64,000 nt of DNA from Mytilus galloprovincialis (lineage: Eukaryota > Mollusca > Bivalvia > Mytilida > Mytilidae), in assembly GCF_965363235.1 (NCBI RefSeq), contig NC_134849.1, positions 15,092,863-15,156,862 of the forward strand, read 5' to 3'. The notes under the pieces were generated by a model. The model saw nothing but the letters and a program-made list of their open reading frames with translations, was not told where the DNA came from and searched no databases. Of this stretch, positions 11,770-26,700 are shown in pieces. Positions within the stretch are counted from its first letter, which is position 1; the number at the start of each line of letters is the position of its first letter. The position numbers and the translations under genes are program-made.

Positions 11770-14700
11770 ATGGAATGTTGTGATCTAGATCCAATACGGA
11801 TTAAAGGTAAATTATCATATTAACTATTAGATGTATAAAACAAAACGTCGGACTACTATCAGATAAAATAGAAAATGGAAATAGGGAATGTCTCAAATGA
11901 CAACCACCGAATCAAAGAATAAAATACACAGCCGTAAACAATCGGATTCAAATTTTATTAGGGTAAAAAACATGTTCGAATGAGCAAAAATTCAGATTGG
12001 CAATACATACCATATGTAGGTCTTTTAAAAGGAGACAATCTGAATACAGGACAGGAAATAAGGATTGCCACTGGAAAATGATGATATATTGGTTAAGGAC
12101 GAAAAAATAGATGATAAGGTTGAAATGCCGTATGTTGTACTGTCACCATGAATAAAAAAGGGAGGATAAGTCGAGTCAAGTCGCAAAAGAAAAACAATAA
12201 TAACAAACAACTATCCAAAATACATACAATAAATGAATACATACGACATAGACACCACCACACTGAACAGCATAACCTCACTAAAAATCGCGGGTTTGTT
12301 CATGTCGCCCAGAATGGTACCTGCTCCACTATTGCTTATGTAAGTACAAATTATGTGGTGAATTTCACCCAATTATAGTATATTCAAGGCAAAGAGATGG
12401 TGGGTGGTCAATGGTACAAATAAGATACGAAAATTGCCAACCTATATTATATATTTTTTTTTCATTATAGAGCCAACAAGTCGAGTAGTGAAGACTGGAT
12501 ACCTTACTATTTATGAACGTATGTTAAATAAAAAGTTAATTTAGCGGCCGAACTGACAACATTTACAAACCGTTGAACAATGTCATTGAAAATTAATATT
12601 CTGATTAAATATCATACAATGGGGTTTCATTTTAATTGTCCTTGATTGAGTGAAAATTAGTTAGAATTGTGAAAATCAACTAGTGTGCACGTAAGTGACG
12701 TCAAAACACTGTATTACGACGATATATTCCTAAAAATGGTTTCTTTCCTGCAAATGAACATGTTGAACAAAAACATAAGTTATTCACCTAGTAACAAGTA
12801 GACTTTGAAAAATCAGGACATTAACGCTAATATGAGTCTTTAAAACACTGTACTCATTTCCTTGGAGATTGATGTCTAGTGAATTAAATTTACACTCGTC
12901 AATTGACACTAATGCTTAACTTTTTAGTAGATCAAAAAACGTAACAGTAAACTAAGAATTAAAACAAATACACGATGATAACAAAATAGTAAGATGAAAC
13001 CAATGAGCAATTAAAAAACATTCAACCAAAAGGGACAACATTACAATTTTCAGTTCATTATAAACTCGTCATAGATATATGACTTAAATGAGAGCCAGAC
13101 TTGCGTTAAGGCAACTAAAGACACGTCAGGGACGCTCAAATCAATTAATCTGAACAGTACAAAGAAACAAAATACTTAAAACAAAACCTCACATAAAAGT
13201 AGGGATAAGCATTGTAACAGGAGGGTCGGGTGGCTATGCGTCACCGTTCCCTCTTGTCGATTAATGGTTCGTTCCGCTGCGACTGAGCTCTGGCAAATGA
13301 GACCAAATACAGATGATATTCAGATACTTTATTAAAATGTTCCACATAATGTACATGTGAACAGTGAAACTAAAACATAAATTTAGTTAAGTTAAGTTGT
13401 CGGATTAATGATAAACCAATGTAGTAATAAAAGAAAGGCGGATTAATGATAAATCCAGGTTGTCTATTTGAGACCCAGTACAAAAATTTTCTTTAATAAG
13501 TTTATACTTTTCACAAGTCCATTTAAGAAGGTATGAATCTTCTACGAGAATGGCAAAATCTTCTCTTAAATATCCAGTAAGTTGGATGAAACGTCTACCA
13601 AATCATTACCATATTATTTATATTAATATACACTTTGTTATTCCTTTATCTGACAGTGAAATAGTTCATTTTGCGTCATCTCGTATTTAGCAAAGGGAGA
13701 TTATTCCACAGCATCTCCGTTACATTAGTCCCCTCTTAAAACTTGAAATACAGCGCAGCTTTATTTCTAGTTAAACTTTCGAAATAATCTCACACTGGTT
13801 ATCGTCACTTTATACACATTTATCGCCGTCTGTAGCGTGATGAACTTCTTTCACTTGTATGTAGGAGACATTTGATCCCCATGACATGTAAGCTGTGCAT
13901 ACGTAAATGTTTAGCAAGTACACTTGCTGAAATGAGAAAGCAAACTTAAGAAAACTATACTTTAAAGTCAATTCAAACAAAACATATACATAATGTTCAT
14001 ACTGCTTTTAAATTGTTGTACAGCGTTTGTAAATATTCACACAGCTAACCTAGGTACCGATACTATTTTTCCCAAGTCCTATTAACGGCCCCCTTATGGA
14101 AATATAAGCCCTCTGGCACATAGTTGTGGTAGCAGTATGGCTATGCTGCGGCTTTCTTGCTGAAAACTGTTGCGGCTTCGATGCAGCGATAGCATATGTC
14201 GTATGCAAACTAGTTTTCTGGCACCATAATGGCGGCTACATTCTGGCACCATTGCGGCAATATTCTGGCATCATGTTGCGGCACTGATGCGGCTATAGCG
14301 TATTTCGTATGCAAATTAGTTTTCTGGCATTATTGTGGCGCTGTTACGGCTCTAATACGGCTATATTATTGCATCATTTTAGTGACAAAACATGCGAATA
14401 GGCCGTGCTTTGTATAAAATGTATTGCGCCGGCAAAACCAAGTTGTCAATGCATATATATGACATGCATTCATGCATTATAAATTTATATGCACAGGTAC
14501 CTAAAATAAATGTCAGCGGTATCTGCATAAAATATAATGAAAATTTTTAATGTGCCCTAAGTTTAGCAAATAATATTGTGTTATTTACCAAACTACAAGT
14601 ATGCAATTAAACTGCTGCAAGAAAGACCCACAAACTTCACCGATACATGTATAGTGAACTCAGATGAGGCCATGTTATTGAAATACACAATGCAAGATTG

Positions 14701-17700
14701 ATCTTTTCTATACATGCAATTACTTGATATGAGTTTACTTACAAGTCTTCAAATCTTCAAAAAAAACAGCTAGAACACCAAATTCTTCAATACAATTATA
14801 ATCCCAAGCAACATGGTGGATTTCTAACACACTAGTACAGGGAATAGCTAAAAACGCTGGAAGTGACATCATCAAATGTTCTGGCTATATTGTGGTGCTC
14901 ATTAATTTTGAAAGGAATTAGTGTCGCAATGATGCCAGAACAATGCCGCTAGCAGCATCATCCGGCACTACTCCGGCAACAATCCTCTGGCAACCTGATT
15001 AGATTGCAGCTTTAAAGCCGCAACGCTGCGGCAATGCTGCAGCAACATTTTAAATTTCATAAGGGGGTATAACCAATTAACTTTGTAAACACTTCACCAA
15101 AATGAAAGACATATTATAAACATATACACCCGAAAATAGACACATCATTGTGGCATTCACAGATATACAATCCATTAGTCACATTGACTTGTGAATGTAA
15201 ATCTCACCAGTAGCAGCTATATTAGATACCCCTACTCACATTTTCAAAAGTACTAGTCTAACCTAACCACTCTGGTCCTACAATAATTCTCAACCTTCGT
15301 CAGAAAAAACACATGCAGTACAAAGTTATATGTCGCAACTATATGCTATATACTTAAAAATAATTACATGTTTTCAGAATGTAAGTGTATTCGTGTGGTT
15401 GCTAAAACTTACAAGTGTCTACAAAATGTAATGTATGGAATCATTGAACTCTCAAATATATTCTGCTCTGTCTCTAATACTAACAGTTGTATACTGCATA
15501 TTACTTCTATATATTTATTATATTTTATATTAACATTTCCTACAAATGTATCTATTCATTTCCTTTTTTTTTTATTTAAACCATAGTGTATTCCATTTAT
15601 CAATAGTGTAATATGTGGACATCAAGTTTCATACATAAAATCAACAACATATACATACACATGTACAATGGTATCATAAAATTCATATACTTAGTTTAGT
15701 AAAAATCAATGTATCATATCTGGATCTCACTACCAAGTTTCAACTCAAGTTAGATAACACATTGGCCACCAAAAATGTAACAGGAGGGTCGGGTGGCTAT
15801 GCGTCACCGTTCCCTCTTGTCGATTAATGGTGTTCGTTTCGCTGCGACTGAGCTCTGGCATATGAGACCAAATACAGATGATGTTCAGATACTTTATTAA
15901 AATGTTCCACATAATGTACATGTGAACAGTGAAACTAAAACATAAATTTAGTTAAGTAAAGCAAATTGTGTTGGTCGGATTATTGATAAACCCATGTAGT
16001 TATAAATGTAAGGCGGATTAATGATAAATCCAGGTGGTCTATTTGAGACCCAGTACAAAATATTTCTTTAATAAGTCTACTTTTCACAAGTCCATTTAAG
16101 AAGGTATAAATCTTCTACGAGAATGGCAAAATCTTCTCTTAAATATCCAGTTTCGTCTACCAAATCATTACCATATGATTTATATAAATATACACTTTGT
16201 TGTTCCTTTCTCTGACAGTGAAATAGTTCATTTTGCGTCATCTCGTATTTAGCAGAGGGAGATTATTCCACAGCATCTCCGTTACACATATCTAAAAGAA
16301 AAAAGGGTTTGCTCCACATTTACATCCATCTACATACATTTTAGTGTACATAAATAAATTTGACTAAAATATACTCTTTCGAATTGTGAACTTTCCATTT
16401 CTAAGAAGCAACATTCCAGCAGCACCTACATACGGGGTGTATATCTCCCAATTTATACGATATTTCCTGTGCTTGTATTTCCTATCATGATTTTCTTGAT
16501 AGAGGGTTGCTGCTCACAAGGAAGCTATTAAACTAGGAGTTCCAAATGGTGAAGTTGAAATCATCCCTTCGTAAATTTTACGGACGCCATCACGAGTTTG
16601 TTGACCGTTATGGAATAATCGTTTCACATATGATATCGGATATGTTCCTTACGTCGTAACTACAATTCCCTTTCCTTTTATCAATATGACCTACCGAATT
16701 ATACTATTTACTAGATTTGATATAACATGAGCAACACGACGGGTGCCATATTTGAAGCAGGATCTTAAACCCTTTCGGAACACCTAAGATCAGTTTTTGG
16801 TGGGGTTCGTGTTGCTTATTCTTTAGTTTTATATGTTGTGGCATGTGTACTATTGTTTGTGTGTTTGTCTTTTTCATATTTAGCCATGGCATTATCAGTT
16901 TATTTTCGATTTATGAGTTCAAAGTATCTGCGATGGATCATAGTTTTATGTTAAAGGGTTCATTTATGTTTTTGTTTAAGTTTCAAGCGTTGATTTGGGA
17001 CGATCTTGTTTATGATTGTCTGTTTAATATCTACCGATAAACTTGTTTTTTCTTTGTCTTAAAATTTTTTTTTCACTTTAATTTCACATATCGTTATAAG
17101 ATTATTATGATTTTCATTATCTGTTGACCTTCCCGGACTATATGTGACCCGCCACGACATATCCAGGCTTATGGAGGTAGAAAGTCATTGTGAGAAAAAC
17201 GCCGTTAACTATATGTGACTAGCCACTTCAAGGCTTAGGGGGGTACATTGTCTAAAATTTGCTTTTTGTATATTTATCTAGAAGATCTAGTCATGTTATT
17301 ATGACATATTTGTTGTAAAAGCAACGAGTCATTTCGAATACCGGTATGAAAATGAGACTGTTCTAATACGACTTTTATTAATTGAAGGCACTAATTTATA
17401 AAACACAAAAGTATTGTATTTATTAGCTCTTATTGATGTTCAACATGTTCAATAGCGTATTTGAATAAAATATCAAAGACTTAGATTTACTACAATTTAA
17501 ACAACTCTTATCTCTTTTTTAGAACATGTAATTTAAACTTGTTGAAGTGAAGTTAGTTTAAAATTTCTCAAAGTAAACTTTAAGAATTCCTTTTTTTTAA
17601 TTTAGATTTATTATGCATGTCTCTAAACATAGTATGCGACGCGTAACAGATTATGAGGTGTTCTCATATATGCATTTGATACGGTGCATTTATTATGAAT

Positions 17701-20700
17701 ATATATCAGACTTTATTTATGAAAGAAAATCTTAAGAGCAGAGCATTTTTGTTTTGTTTGTAACTCTATTTTAGAACATGTAATTTAAAATTGTTGAAAT
17801 ATGTTTAAAATTTGTCAAAGTAAGCTTAAGAATTCCTTTTTTTAATTTAGATTTATTATGCATGTCTCTTTACATAGTATGCGACGCGTAACAGTTTATA
17901 AGTAGGTGTTCTCTTATATGCATTTGATACGGTGCATTTATATTTCAGACTTCATTTATGAAAGGAAATCTATAGAGCAGAAATTTAAATTTTTTTTGTA
18001 TTAATTTAAAATGTAGATTCAAATATTTTTCACTTCAAACGATAAACTAAAACTTTTTCAAAACTTACATATGATGTATAGTTCTGCGTCCGCAAAAAAG
18101 AAGCCAAGGAAAGTGTTTATCTCTTCTTCACAATACGCATTTCATTGAATCTCGATATTTATCATGTTTATAATTTTTCTAACAATGACGTTCTACCTTC
18201 GTAAGCCTGCAAATGTCATGGCGGGTCACTTATGAGATCAACCCCCTATTGTTTGTTAAGATTTTTTTCAAAGTTGATTTATTTTTTTATTATATCATGT
18301 TTCATTACTGTTTTGTTATAAGTACGCTAATCGGTATTTAGGCATCCCACCGTTTTATCAGCGTCATATTGAGCCATCCCTATTTACAATACTTTATTTT
18401 AAGAGGGTTACACATTTAGAAAAGCATAACAAAAAATGCAAACATATACATAATATATTTCGAATTATGGAAGTGAAAATAGATTGTTATGCCTTTTACT
18501 TTGTTTTTATGCATTTTAAATATAAGTTCCGTAACTGACGAAAGATATCAAAATTTTAAATGCAAACATTGTATCACAATATAACAAAAACATGGCGCAG
18601 ACTTGTTAAAGAAAGCATTTTCAATGCGTTACTGTGGACTCTCGTCTATTCTATATATTTTGATATTACACAGGAGGATTTTTCGTCAACGGATGGAAAG
18701 ACCGGTATTTTAAATTGTATGCCGACAGCAGTCTTTTATGGTACCATGGAAACAACGATGGGTATCACAAGGGTGGTATAAGGCTAAAGGTAATATTCTT
18801 CCACTTTTGTATGAATATCTTTTTCCAATTATGGAACACCACATACAGTTGTGTATCTGTATTCAAACTTATCATACAATTGTTAAACTTATTTATACTC
18901 ATAAAATTAGATTCTGAACGGACACTTTTGTACAGTATCAATAGAAGGGATACAGTTTTAAAAGTCATAGGAAGATGTGGTCAGAGAGCCAATGAGACAA
19001 CTTTTCATCCAAGTCATGATATTTAAACTTTTACCATCATTATAATCGCTTATGAACCACATAGACAAACGACAACCACTGATCAATAGGTTTCTAAAAT
19101 TTATATATGTACGTGTAAATTTAAAATTTAGCAGTATACCTTTTTACATTTAGGGTTAACCAGGAATAAACTGAAAATCCTAGAGGATACATTGTACTGT
19201 ATATGTTAAACGGAAAGAAAATACTGTCTCTCCTTATTCATTTGTCTTCATACGTATACAAAACATTTAGACAAAGCACTGTTAAGTAGCCACGTTATAT
19301 ATATGTTTTTTTTACAAATTGTTATTATTACAATTAGATAGATAAAATGAACAAACGAACAAGTGAAATTAGACATGTTAAATATTTGTTTAATTGTATA
19401 TCTGAATCCTATTTTGATACTCTCACCCAAGGTGATATTTGCAACCACAAGTAACGTACTATTTGTTACATTTACATGTTTGCAGTTCATGCATGTTCAT
19501 TTGCAATTGAATTTTTAGTAAAAATGCTTAATATTCTAAAACAATTGTCCTCCCACATTATGTTTACTTCCGATATCTTCAATTTCAGTGATCATAATTC
19601 AATTAATGTATTTCTGATCGACATGATTAATACAAGAGATTAACAGATTTAATTAGCGTGAATTTTTAAAATAGTTAAAATAGGAAGTTATTATTTTAAT
19701 TACAATTGAACTTTTTTAAATTAATTTGAGAGTTAAGTTATGTTGATCTGTTATATATATTTGTATCTTATAAACTTCACCAACTTCCGACCGTATAAGT
19801 ATTTTTGAAAAAGTACACTTAAGGTCCAATTACTCATACGGTTTGGAACATATACAATGTCATTTTATAATCATATCAAGCTTTTTGTAATTGATAAATA
19901 TACATCAATAAGTTTAACAGATAACAAAGAGACATAAAACGAAACGAAGGTCATGTGATAAAGCATTTCTGGTCTATATGTTCGACTGATATATTTGAAA
20001 ATTTTCTATGCATTATAGGTTAAGTGAACCCTATCTTAAACAAAACTAATTATAAGATATTTTTTAACTTATTTTCTTTTCGTGCTAGTACTGGAACAGT
20101 TTGTTCTAGTCTTGTCAATATTCAACTCTATTTAAGGTTCATTAGACGATTACAACAATTAAACATATTAGCTAACCTTGTATGGTTAATCAGTTTTCTA
20201 ATTGTTAAGTGTTTATCTATCGATTATACTTTTTCAGATATTCGGCAAATACTCAAGCAAGTTATAAAAAACTTTAGTAATGGGCAGTAACGAGTCAGCT
20301 CACGTTTTCGACTATGTTCACTTATACATAAATCTAGTCTTGTTGGTCAATTTTTTGCTATTAAAAGTTTCCGTTTATCTTTCCGTTTATACAATAATCA
20401 AGATAATATACAAAAATGAAAATAAAATGGTAAAATGTGTCATGGGAAGGTTATAAATCCTATAGTAGTCGTCTAGCTATTTTGATGAAAAAAGACAGCA
20501 GAAAAATCTTATCATTTCGTACATGCATGCCTTTGTCAGATTTTCTGTATTTTTTTAAGCCTTTAAATCAATCGACAAAACTTATATTTTACCTCTATGT
20601 TCTATTTTTAAAATATTGTTAAATTCGATAACCAAATAGTGATTGTGGGTACGTCTAGTTGAATTTAGTTCAATAGTTTCAGAGTACAAGATTTTTGTAA

Positions 20701-23700
20701 GAATAAACGACGACGGACGATGGACTCAATATGACAGGTGAAATATTACCAGTTTGTACCCAAAACGTAATGCCTAAAAACTGGCTTGGCTGATTAAACC
20801 ATCGAAGACTAATAGTCCATCAGCAGCAAAATCGACCTAATACCATCAATTTAAAAATTATTGCTAGACTTTTATTACTTAAAAAATATAAAGCAACTAC
20901 ACGGTAGGTATAGTATCCGGATAGGATCGTGGGATTTCGAGTGATTTGGTCGGGCTTTTTCGAGTGATTTGATTGGGCTTTTTCGATTGAATATCAAAAA
21001 TGTAAACAAACAGACTTGTTTTCTAACAAAACGTGATATAGAAGCTTGAGTTTGATATATAAGGTTATACATGATATGTTAGTATTTGAAATATACAGAT
21101 AGTATCATTCTGACATTGCTTTTCGTTTAAAAAGATAAATTAAAATAGGGACGAAAGATACCAAAGAGACAGTCAAACTCATAAATCTAAAACAAACTGA
21201 CAACGCCATGGCTAAAAATGAAAAAGACAAACAGAAAAACAGTAGTACACATGACACAACATAAAAAACTAAAGAATAAACAACACAAACCCCACCAAAA
21301 ACTAGGGGTGATCTCAGGTGCTCCGGAAGGGTAAGCAGATCCTGCTCCACATGCGGCACCCGTCGTGTTGCTTATGTGATAACAAATCCGGCAAATAGTC
21401 TAATTCGGTAGGTCACATTCAGGAAAGGGAAGGGGATTGTAGTTACGACGTAAAGAACATATCCGATATCATTTGTGATACGGTTATTCCATAACGGTCA
21501 ACCAACTCGTGATGGCGTCCGTAAAATGTACGAAGGGATGATTTCAACTTCACCATTTGGAACTCTTGGTTTAATAGCTTCCTTGTGAGCAGCAACCCCC
21601 TATCAAGAAAATCATGATAGGAAATGCAAGCACGGGAATATCGTATCAATTGGGAGATATATACCCCGTATGCAGGTGCTGCTGGAATGTTGCTACTTCG
21701 AAATGGAAAGTTCACACTTGGATTTTTTTGTTTGAATCAGAGTGGTCCTTTACAAAGTAGGATTTATCCCTCCCTAAGACAAGATACTTGTATCTACGTT
21801 GGCCATTCTTTTTTACGAAGCAAAGCAATACCAACTCTTTCAATTTGTCTTTTAGTTTGGAATGTGGAATACTAGTGTACAGAGTAGAAAAGTCAAATGT
21901 TTTAATACTGTTACAAGATGAAAGAGAGTTAGATTGTATGTACTCTAAAAGATCTTTGGAATTTTTAACTATCCACATCTGATTCACGCCCCCTCTAGAA
22001 TAGGCAGTTTCACAATAACTTTGAAGCCCGTCTTTGATTGCTGATACAATGGATGTTAATAATTTAGAAAGAGGTTTCGTGGAGCACTTGGAAGACCCAG
22101 CAATATACCGTTGTTTATAAGGACACTTATGTAGTTTAGGTATCCAATACAATGATGGCAGATCTAGTTCTTCATTTTTGGTTGAAATCCCAAAGGAACA
22201 CAGAACAGACCTATGATTATCCAGGATTTCCTCTTTGGTAAGTGTCGTGAGTGTATATGTTGAGTTTCCAAGTGAATTGTCAATACCTAATTCGTTTATC
22301 AAGCAGTTAATGTAATGAGTTTTACATACAAAAACGATGTTGTTTGGGGCTTTATCTGCGGGGACAACAACATATTTGTCATGGAAGTAGGATAGGTGTT
22401 TTGCAACATTTGGGTCTTTAAAGATTGACGTAGCATGGGCATTGATAGACCCATTCAGTTTCTTAATTCTGATTTGTATCAACGACCTCACTGCCTTAAT
22501 CCATTCGGAAAGAGTGTCTACGTCCTCCTTCTCGCGCTTAGCCCATTGCCTGGCATAATCCTCAACTGAATCCATCAAAATTTTAAAGTTGAATTTCCAA
22601 TTGATGGATTTAGGCTCATGATATTTCGGACCTTTCGATAACACATTTCGTAGAGAAGTGTTATTAACAATGTTGAGGTCACCGGTAATAACGTGGCCAG
22701 CGGGATTATATGTGAATTGGGAATTAGCACAAGTGCAATCGGGAGGTTTAGACTTGAAGTCGTCCATATCGAGATCCTGCAAAACGTGTTTGTAATTGAA
22801 AATTTTAGTTGCAATAGGTTTGGTAAAATGCTTTTATTTCAAAATACCGAAGAAAGCCATTTTCTTACACATACAAATGCAAATGTCGACGGAAATGCAT
22901 ACATGGAATCTATGTATCCTTGGATATACAGACACTTTACAAAAACTATTGTTATTGCATTGAAAACGACATTTTGAGACTAAATTCAGTTTTTCATGTC
23001 CGCGCTTTTTCGAAAGTAGTCCGGGTTTTTCAAGTGTGTCCTTCTTTTATCGAGTGATTGTACACATTTCTAATAGCTAAAAATGTTATGTGTTTACGAA
23101 ATAAAGGCTCAAATTAAGTACTTTCAAGGCAAATGGTGTATCAACACTTGCATTTTATCATGAAACAAGTATCGTTCATTTGTATATATTCTTTTTCTCA
23201 CATCTTATAAATTGCATAAACAGTATTTATCCGTGATGTCAACAATCTATTGTGAGTGTTCCGGACCATATAAGTATTTGAATCTCATGGGATAACTATT
23301 ACTGAACAGCAAAATGTCGACTTGGAAAATAACTTCCAAAAATGTCTTAATGAACTGTTAAACAAGAGTTCAACTGTTTTTCTAACTGACAAAAAAAGTC
23401 GATATGATAAAGAGTCTAATAATTGATACTAGAGACGGCCAGAAAACAGATACACACAGATTAAGACAATTGATTGAAAGACAATGGGTTTCAACTTGTA
23501 ACTTGTGCTGTTTTGAATAGCCTTTGAACTATAAAATTCATACATTTCACTTAACCGTCATTGTTATAGATAAGTTTATTGTATTATTGAATCGTTTCTA
23601 ATGTATACATATATGGTCCCAAATTGGGTTTCCCCTTGGGCAATTATTTGTTTCGCCACCTCTTTCGAAAAAAACAATATGTAACATAAATATATCTTTC

Positions 23701-26700
23701 GTTTACAATTTTCCTTTTTTTCTACCCCAACCACACTAAACCGTTAGTTTTCATGTTTGAATGGTTTTTAACTAGTCATTTGGGGGCCCTTTATAGCTGG
23801 TTGTTCGGTGTGAGCCAAGGCTCCGTGTTGAAAGGCCGTACCTTGACCTGTAATGGTTTATTTTTATAAACTGTGTTTTGGATGGAGAGTTGTCTCATTG
23901 ACACTCATACCACATCTTCCTATATCTACATATACGCGTATGGTCCTAATACACATATGGTCCGGAACATAAGCATAAATAATTCGAATTGAGACGTTCA
24001 TACATATATTGTATAAGATGAGATGTATGTTTGTTCTTAAATGAGTATACATCCTAAAATTGAGAATGGAAATGGGGAATATATCAAAGAGACAACAACC
24101 TGACCATAGAACAGACAACAGCCGAAGGTCACCAACAGGTCTTCAATGCAGCGAGAAATTATCGTACCCGGAGCAGTCCTTCAGCTGGTCGCTAAACAAA
24201 AATACTAGTTGAGTGATTAATGAACGCCATACTAAATTTCAAATTGTACACAAGAAACTAAAATTAAAAAGAGTACAAGACTAAGAAAGGACAGAGGATC
24301 CAGACTTGGGACAGGAGCACAAATGCGGCGGGATTAAACATGTTTGTGAGTTCTCAACCCTCCCCTATACCTCTAGCCAATGCAGAAGAGAGAACGCATA
24401 ACAATACGCACATTAAAATTCAGTTTAAGAGAAGTCCGAGTCTGATGTCAAAAGATGTAACCAAAGAAAATAAAAAAAAATGACCATTATATACACTTGG
24501 AAAAAAGTATTGCAACACCTTGATTTTTAAAACTTTGAAAAATCAGCCTCTTTTTTTGGATGAAATATAATAAAATATATGTATAATATTATTGAAACAT
24601 AGTTTATGATAACATTGGCATTGAAACGAACAAAAAATGTTTGAAAAAAAATGATTTATATAACCACAATTTTAATAACAAAATGAAGTGTTTTTTGTAC
24701 AAAAAAAATGTATTTTACAACTTTTACTGTAGTCGAACTTTACAATGTCAGACATTTCAAAATTAATCTTCAGATGACTGTTCACATCATGGTTGATCGT
24801 TATACGCCAAAGAATTAGTACTTTGTGCGCAGCCTCCATTCAAACGGATAACCGCATCTAAACGTCTCCTGATTCTTGCCAAAAATCAACTTATTTGTTG
24901 CTAAGGTAGCAGCAACCATTTCTGATGAAGGGCATTGTTTATTTCAAGATGTGTTTGAACTGGGGTTGTCCTTTCGCGCACGGTCCGCCCAATAGTGTCC
25001 CATATATGCCCGATATGGTTCAAATCCGGGCTACGATCCGTCCAAGGAAGATGAACCGAATTCCATTGGAACAATGGATCTTCCTCCACGATGCTAATTT
25101 TCAACTTTAGCGAGCTCTGCACTACATTGGATACGGAAAACTGTGTGTCTGTTTGTAAGCAAATGTCTCCGAAATGGTCTTATCGCACGATAACCAGTAG
25201 CGATGAGTCGATCTCGAACAGTTCTTGTTAAAAGGCTCCTGTATGCCCACCACTCTCTTTTTAGAATTGTATTGTATGCAATGGGTTTCCTTCTGACCAA
25301 CCTTCATTATGCTTGATTTTCCCTAGCAAATGGTATAGGGGGTCTTCTTTATCTCGGAAGGTCTTTAACATTGTTTAGTGCCTTATTTTTATTCTCAAAA
25401 CGACTTATAGTGGAATGGTGATGACCAAAAATACGTGCAGTTGTTTCAGCGACATCCCTGCTTCTCTCATGCTGATAATCTGCCATCTTGCTGCAGTTTA
25501 GAGTTGTCGAGGACCCATTACAAGGTGTCAATCACTTGGTTATTTAAAGTGTTGAAAACAATGAGAATGAAAACATCTGTTTTGCTGTTTACGGGTACAG
25601 TAGCTGCATGTGCAGATAAAAACTTATAGAGTCGATATTTATTGATTAAACTCAGGTGATACTTAAATAATGTTTAATTAGTTCTATTTTACCAAATTAT
25701 ATCACAAAAAAATAAAAAGTGTTTTTTTAATTTCAATTTCAATTTGGTGTTGCAATACTTTTTTCCATGTGTATACATAAATAACAACAGACAACTAGCA
25801 GTTAACTGACATGCCAGCTCCAGACGTCAATTAAACTGATTGAAAGATTATGTCTTCATCATATGAATATCAGGCACAATCCTTCCCGTTAGGGATTTAG
25901 TATTACACATTCATAACATATAGGAGAAGAACATAACCCGTGTCATGCCAACAACTGGTAGATTATTCCATTATCTATTTGTCTGGTATCTTGTATTATT
26001 TATTTTATTGTTTAAGAACTGGAAACCGAAAATGACTAAATGCTACAACTGTGAGGAGGAGTCTGATTATGCAAATATAATAATTGGTCATACAGCAACT
26101 AAACACTATGATAACTTCCTTTCAATAAAAGAAGTGTCTAAAAGGTGGAAAATAGGAATATTAATCACGACATTGCAATGTTGTTCCTGTTGTCGTTCGA
26201 AGCACTGGACAATCTAGCTGGTGATAGCATATATAATATACACATTTTGTATTTGTCTATCATTGCAAAGGATCCTATTTAGGCTAATGAACTATTCATT
26301 TCATTGTTGATTTTATCTGAAATTTCGTTCAAATTTGGTATTCAATGGAAATAAAAATGGGGTGGATTAAGTGTGTGTTTTTTTTATTAATAGGTTTCTT
26401 TTATTAATCTTCGGAGTTCACTACAAGAAATATTATTTACTGTAAAATCAAAAGTAGCCTGAAATGAAGTTAAAATGAATATGAGTTCCCTGCATGTTCT
26501 CGACACCGTTTTGTTAAGGATCAAGTAATTTCTAAATGAACACTGAAAAGTAGTATAACGCTCTCCAAACATTAAATTGAAAAAAAAGATTCATTTTGAT
26601 ATGTTTTTGATAACTTGGGAATATATGATATTGTCCTTCACTTCATTACAGTTATAAACTAGAAATAAAGTATTTTTTTAAAGTCTAGAATACCTTCACA

